Shown: piece by piece, positions 59,640-64,000 of the stretch | How positions within the stretch are numbered: the stretch's first letter is position 1 | How the letters are laid out: each line of letters opens with the position of its first letter | Notes under the pieces: generated by a model | Told to the model about the DNA's origin: nothing | Seen by the model: the letters and a program-made list of their open reading frames with translations, nothing else | The model's database searches: none | NCBI RefSeq assembly: GCF_963676685.1 | Contig: NC_092356.1 | Span: 19,827,750-19,891,749 of the forward strand | Origin: Mytilus edulis | Taxonomy: Eukaryota; Mollusca; Bivalvia; Mytilida; Mytilidae | DNA length: 64,000 bases | Direction of reading: 5' to 3' | Program-made: the position numbers and the translations under genes

Positions 59640-60030
59640 ATTATAGGGATTTTCTGGTAACTTAACAGAAAACCCTTGCCGTTTTTGGCACAACCTTTTT
59701 GATCTTTTGGTCCTCGATGCTGTTCAACTTTGTACTCGTTTCGGCTTTCAAACTTTTGTATCTGTGCGTCACACATATGTCTTGTGTGGACAAAATACAC
59801 TTCTGGCGTATTAAAATTTTGAACTTGTTGCCTTTTGTTGGCTGTTGTTCGTGTGATTCTTTGTCAATTGTGTTCTCCAATTTATTTATATTGTAGTCCT
59901 GTGTTGTCATTTTGATGTTATATTTCACATGGCCATAAAAGTGCGAGGTTTGGCATGCCACAAAACCAGGTTCAACCCACCATTTTTTCCTTTAAAAATG
60001 CCCTGTACCAAGTCAGGAATATGGCCATTG
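59640..60030 (+). repeat. interspersed repeats D and E
   Basis: About 59640-59820 (gggattttctggtaactta, tgatcttttggtcctcgatg) is a repeat I recall from mussels. About 59930-60030 (gtttggcatgccacaaaacc, ccctgtaccaagtcagg) is a cleaner member of the E family seen at 5000-5290. Confidence 0.55.
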
Positions 60031-60234
60031 TTATATTATAGTTCGTTTCTGTGTGTATTACATTATAACGTTGTGTCGTTTGTTTTCTCTTATTTTTGAG
60101 TGTAAATTCACATTGCGATAAGACGTGTCACGGTACTTGTCTATCCCAAATTCATGTATTTGGTTTTGATGTTATATATATATGTTATATTTGTTATTCT
60201 CGTGGGATTTTGTCTATATGTGTTACATTTTAGT

Positions 60235-60362
60235 GTTATGTCGTTGTTCTCCTCTTATATTTAATGCGTTTCCCTCGGTTTTAGTTTGTTATCCCGATTT
60301 TGTTTTTTGTTCATGGATTTATGAGTTTTGAACAGCGGTATACTACTGTTGCCTTTATTTGA
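60235..60362 (+). repeat. interspersed repeat C, better preserved copy
   Basis: tctcctcttatatttaatgc, gttttagtttgttatcccg and agcggtatactactgttgcc; matches 15055-15240. Confidence 0.65.
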
Positions 60363-60373
60363 CATAGCTGTTA

Positions 60374-60840
60374 CAGTCCTTGGATGGTGTAAACTTTCCA
60401 CTAACACCATACACCATTACACCATACACCATACACCATTACACCATACACCTTGTACCATTACACCATACACGTTACACCTTTGCACCATACACCTTAC
60501 ACATTACACCATACACCATTCCCCATTCTATCTACACGTTCCGAAATTCCCCACAATGCAATTAAATTTCAAATATTAAAAATATTATTATTGTTTATGT
60601 TTACAATTCGAAATAATAAATTAAAAAAAAACTTCGTTTTCAACCAATGAAATGTCTTACACCATCATTCACACCATTCCCAATCGCACGTTACACAATC
60701 ACACCATTCCTCATACACCATTACACCATTCCCTTTACACCATACACCATATCACAATACACCTTACACCATTGCACCATATGCCACACACCATTACACC
60801 ATACACGTTTTTTTGGGAAGTTTACACCATCCAAGGGCTG
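60374..60840. mobile_element. mariner-like MITE enclosing a minisatellite
   Basis: The left end is CAGTCCTTGGATGGTGTAAA, and the right end read inverted is CAGCCCTTGGATGGTGTAAA. The inverted repeat is about 25 bp and is flanked by TA on both sides (60372-60373 and 60841-60842). A TA target and CAGT-type ends fit the Tc1/mariner group. The inside is two arrays of acaccatacaccatt-type units split by AT-rich sequence. Confidence 0.75.
60400..60810. repeat. two arrays of ACACCAT-based minisatellite
   Basis: Irregular alternation of acaccat and acaccatt units at 60401-60530 and 60655-60808. The overlapping open frames here (Thr/His/Pro repeats) are products of the repeat. Confidence 0.9.
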
Positions 60841-61003
60841 TAGTATACTGCTCTTTTCTTCTTTGAATCTTTCTTGTTGTGTGGGATTTAAAATACCATA
60901 TCACGTATTCTTGTTAGATGTTTATCTACTTTGTTTCGATCGAATGAGTTTAGCCCTTTTCAGCTGATTTTCATTTTAATTCATTGTTTTCATATTTTTC
61001 ATG

Positions 61004-61165
61004 TTGGGGCCTCATGTATATACTTAAAGCCGACTATACGATATGTGTTGTTTAACATTGACAAAGGCTGCAAGGTTGCCTGTAATTGCTTTCACCCACT
61101 TCATTTTTACTTAATTTGTGGATAGTTGTCTCATTGACAATACTATCTCATCTCCTTATTTTTAT
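61004..61165 (-). repeat. A-family repeat, inverted and diverged
   Basis: Read inverted it resembles the A family: gtctcattgacaatactatc and gccgactatacgatatg correspond to the gattgccaatgagac and cataccgcatagtcagc blocks. Confidence 0.5.
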
Positions 61166-61924
61166 ACCGAATTAAAGATTGAATGAAAAGCAATAGGAAG
61201 AATAAAAACATAGTCCTCAATTCGATTTTGAAACCTTAAGAATTAAGAATAAATAAAACCTAAAACAGAACTTATTGATCGATCAATCATGTTGGTTAAG
61301 ACAAGGCATACGTAGTAATCAATTAAGTAATAAGCAATTAGAATCTTCCCGTTTATAGAAGAAATATATTAAAGAAATTAATGCAGAATTGTGCTTATAT
61401 AAAATTAACCTCTCGGTATAACGTCACAATCAAAGAGAGGATTACAAATAACATTCAAATGAGCAGTAAAATCCATTTAAGACACAGCTGTCCGTTTTAG
61501 GACACCATGAACAGAAAAGGAGAATGTCCTGTAAGGACCGATTCTGGCCTTAAAACTTCAGGTTCATCTGATGAACGATTTTGAACACTTTTTAAACAAT
61601 AAAGTGTCTACTTTAGAAAATTCAATTAGTTTATGTGAAAGATTTGGACTGATTTAGTCATTAAAGACACTCTAATTCAAGCTTAAATATTAAAAATCTA
61701 TCAAATATGCTATATCTTTGGGCCAAGAAGGGGTCTGACTGGACCTACTCCTTTACACAAGTTTGAATAATCGTATCACTAGGTACATTATGGTCCATAA
61801 ACTCTTTTAGAATGAAATTCAGTTTGAAAAAGTTATTGTATGATATCTAATAGTTTAAACTCCTAACTTTAGTATGTTAAAGCCTGGGGAGAAGGTTGCC
61901 CTTCTTCAATTCATTGTGTCCTTA
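61166..61924. other. AT-rich intron-like sequence
   Basis: I see nothing to annotate here. Confidence 0.4.
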
Positions 61925-62670
61925 ATTTCATTTACAAAAAAAAAGAATATCTGACCAGTAAAAGTATTGAATATGTCCTCTAAACATATAACATGTATAA
62001 GTGTAACATTTCTTAAGCTGATATAAATTGAAAATACGTTGCTTTTAAAACTCTGTTTTGACCATCGTTACGTTGGGAAGAAATCACCTGTATGAAAATT
62101 TTACATCAAATTCAGAAAATGAAGAATCTGACTCCTCTTCCATATTGTCCATATTTTAAATGACCAATGAACAAAAAACAATAAGATCAGATCAGATAAC
62201 ATCAACTAATAAGTGAACTGTGTTATATCTTTGTTATTCTCGATATATGTAAACGTTTCTTAAAAGAAGAAATTTTAATGTTTTTTTTTATAATAGGCAG
62301 TTGAAAATTATTCTGTTATAAGACATTTTTGTTATTCTAGCATTCGAAATTAAATTGATTGTATTGATGTATTATGTAAACACTTTTAAAAAAGAATACA
62401 GTCATAAATTTTGTTTAAAAAATTTTCAAACATTTGAACAAGAACAATAAATCAATAAGGGAGTAAATTTAAAAAAGGAAATAAAAGCAACAGTCGTATA
62501 ACTACAACCTAATGACAACAAATTCAAACCTCAGCCTCAAAAATCAACAATAAAATATTGAAGTATTAAAACTCAGTTGAATCGGAATGGTAAGCAGTTC
62601 CTCCTCTATTAGCTCAATTATGTTCATCGAGTCCTCTATTAGCTCCATCGAGTCTATCATGGTTATTTAA
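61925..62670 (+). repeat. first copy of a near-identical direct repeat (period 1330 bp)
   Basis: The segment from atttcatttacaaaaaaaa to tcatggttattta is repeated at 63255-64000. The only difference I see is the length of a T run. Confidence 0.92.
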
Positions 62671-63254
62671 ACAATTGTAAGCCGAACATAAATAGGATGC
62701 ATATGCCGTAATGAATAAGTTTTTATAAGAGAAATATCTGAGGTAAGTGAAAACGAAACTCACAATATATGTAAGCAAAACTTAAAATTTATTAAAGTTC
62801 ATTTTCAGGTTCCGATCCTAATTCGGATAACTTCGACTTGACATAAATGGTTTGTCTTCTCCGAAACCTGACGAACATAATTATTCGAGACCAGCTACCA
62901 CAACCATATTAAACTAGTGAAGGAGCGGCGGTATCTAGAATTAAGTTCCTCAGGAATCAAATTGCTCATTCTGACTCAGGTATCATGCTGGACACAGAAT
63001 TCATTACAACATTTGCTGATGTTTCCGAGGGAGTTACCATACCACAAAAGAATAGAAAAATGAATGAAAGAAAAACAAAGGATTCTCGAGTATGGTTGAT
63101 TAAAAATCTTCATATAATATATTATATTAATTTGAACAATGTATAGATCATCTTAAAATCAGTCAAGATATCCGTAACGTCCTTGCTACTTTCATCGAAT
63201 ACGATTTTAATGTTATTTAATCATGAATAATTAGAACGATCAACATAACTTACC

Positions 63255-64000
63255 ATTTCATTTACAAAAAAAAAGAATATCTGACCAGTAAAAGTATTGA
63301 ATATGTCCTCTAAACATATAACATGTATAAGTGTAACATTTCTTAAGCTGATATAAATTGAAAATACGTTGCTTTTAAAACTCTGTTTTGACCATCGTTA
63401 CGTTGGGAAGAAATCACCTGTATGAAAATTTTACATCAAATTCAGAAAATGAAGAATCTGACTCCTCTTCCATATTGTCCATATTTTAAATGACCAATGA
63501 ACAAAAAACAATAAGATCAGATCAGATAACATCAACTAATAAGTGAACTGTGTTATATCTTTGTTATTCTCGATATATGTAAACGTTTCTTAAAAGAAGA
63601 AATTTTAATGTTTTTTTTTTATAATAGGCAGTTGAAAATTATTCTGTTATAAGACATTTTTGTTATTCTAGCATTCGAAATTAAATTGATTGTATTGATG
63701 TATTATGTAAACACTTTTAAAAAAGAATACAGTCATAAATTTTGTTTAAAAAATTTTCAAACATTTGAACAAGAACAATAAATCAATAAGGGAGTAAATT
63801 TAAAAAAGGAAATAAAAGCAACAGTCGTATAACTACAACCTAATGACAACAAATTCAAACCTCAGCCTCAAAAATCAACAATAAAATATTGAAGTATTAA
63901 AACTCAGTTGAATCGGAATGGTAAGCAGTTCCTCCTCTATTAGCTCAATTATGTTCATCGAGTCCTCTATTAGCTCCATCGAGTCTATCATGGTTATTTA
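63255..64000 (+). repeat. second copy of the 1330-bp-period repeat, running off the window
   Basis: Matches 61925-62670 to the last base of the window. If the period continues, a second copy of the broken HEPN exon 2 would be expected about 140 bases past the end. Confidence 0.92.

Larger units (their letters stand above)
57866..63029 (+). pseudogene. third, diverged DZIP3-like HEPN gene, broken and partial
   Basis: Exon 1 (57866-58088) is the same length (74 codons plus one base) as in the other genes and ends at CCAG|GTGATT. It encodes MASAVPALLIEETNFLRVAN, clearly diverged from the unit copies. Exon 2 (62809 to about 63029) follows a TTTTCAG acceptor and fits the frame. It has TAA at 62844-62846, where the paralogues have Leu, and TAA at 62910-62912. 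Its R-x4-H motif (RNQIAH, 62952-62969) is still present. The expected donor after the FADVSE codons reads GAG|GGAG instead of GT, so splicing would also fail. No coiled-coil, nSTAND3 or ankyrin exon is seen before the window end. The first exon alone could still be expressed, but as a unit this is a pseudogene. Confidence 0.8.

Noticed and set aside
60328-60967. Overlapping open frames rich in Thr, His and Pro
   Set aside because: They are produced by the ACACCAT minisatellite in several frames and have no independent support.
1-64000. tRNA, rRNA or bacterial operon signals
   Set aside because: I scanned by eye for cloverleaf-type B-box motifs, rRNA-like GC-rich conserved blocks and closely packed genes and found none that I could support.

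Overview
This looks like a stretch of bivalve mollusc nuclear genome, most likely a marine mussel close to Mytilus. The reasons are: very AT-rich DNA with long introns and canonical GT/AG junctions; many short interspersed repeats that I recall as abundant in mussel DNA (memory, not a search); and a gene of the DZIP3-like HEPN / nSTAND3 / ankyrin type, a class I know as expanded in bivalves. No bacterial signals, CRISPR arrays, tRNA or rRNA genes were seen. LAYOUT: the window is mostly a head-to-tail tandem array. Unit 1 (1-26399) and unit 2 (26400-55845) align end to end at roughly 97-99% by eye. Unit 3 starts at 55846, keeps about 1.9 kb, skips about 1.25 kb, keeps about 95 bp more, and stops at 57850. 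It abuts a diverged paralogue of the same gene family. Each full unit holds, in order: an abundant interspersed repeat, a decayed BEL/Pao-type retrotransposon fragment, several repeats and MITEs, and one four-exon gene on the + strand. THE GENE: exon 1 and exon 2 encode an N-terminal HEPN domain with an intact R-x4-H motif, exon 3 encodes a charged coiled coil, and a 3.4-kb last exon encodes an nSTAND3 P-loop NTPase followed by 22 ankyrin repeats. In unit 2 the gene (36981-51285) is fully open and predicts 1355 residues. In unit 1 the same gene (10327-21080) has a one-base deletion just after the Walker A motif plus two nonsense codons. The third paralogue (exons at 57866-58088 and 62809-63029) has two stops and a lost splice donor in exon 2. 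The array therefore shows one apparently working NLR-like gene and two broken relatives. MOBILE DNA: comparing unit 1 with unit 2 gives filled and empty sites for several insertions. Unit 2 alone carries a CACTA-type element (43977-45648), a Helentron-like tandem-repeat element (41910-43804) and a Helitron (54418-55330). Unit 1 alone carries a PIF/Harbinger-type element (21298-22804) and a short B-family insertion (about 24575-24755). The last 6 kb holds the broken paralogue, a mariner-like MITE enclosing a minisatellite, more mussel repeats, and a second, nearly identical 1.33-kb-period duplication that runs off the window end. Head-to-tail units that differ by insertions may be a real recent duplication, or two haplotypes laid end to end by the assembler; the sequence alone cannot settle this.
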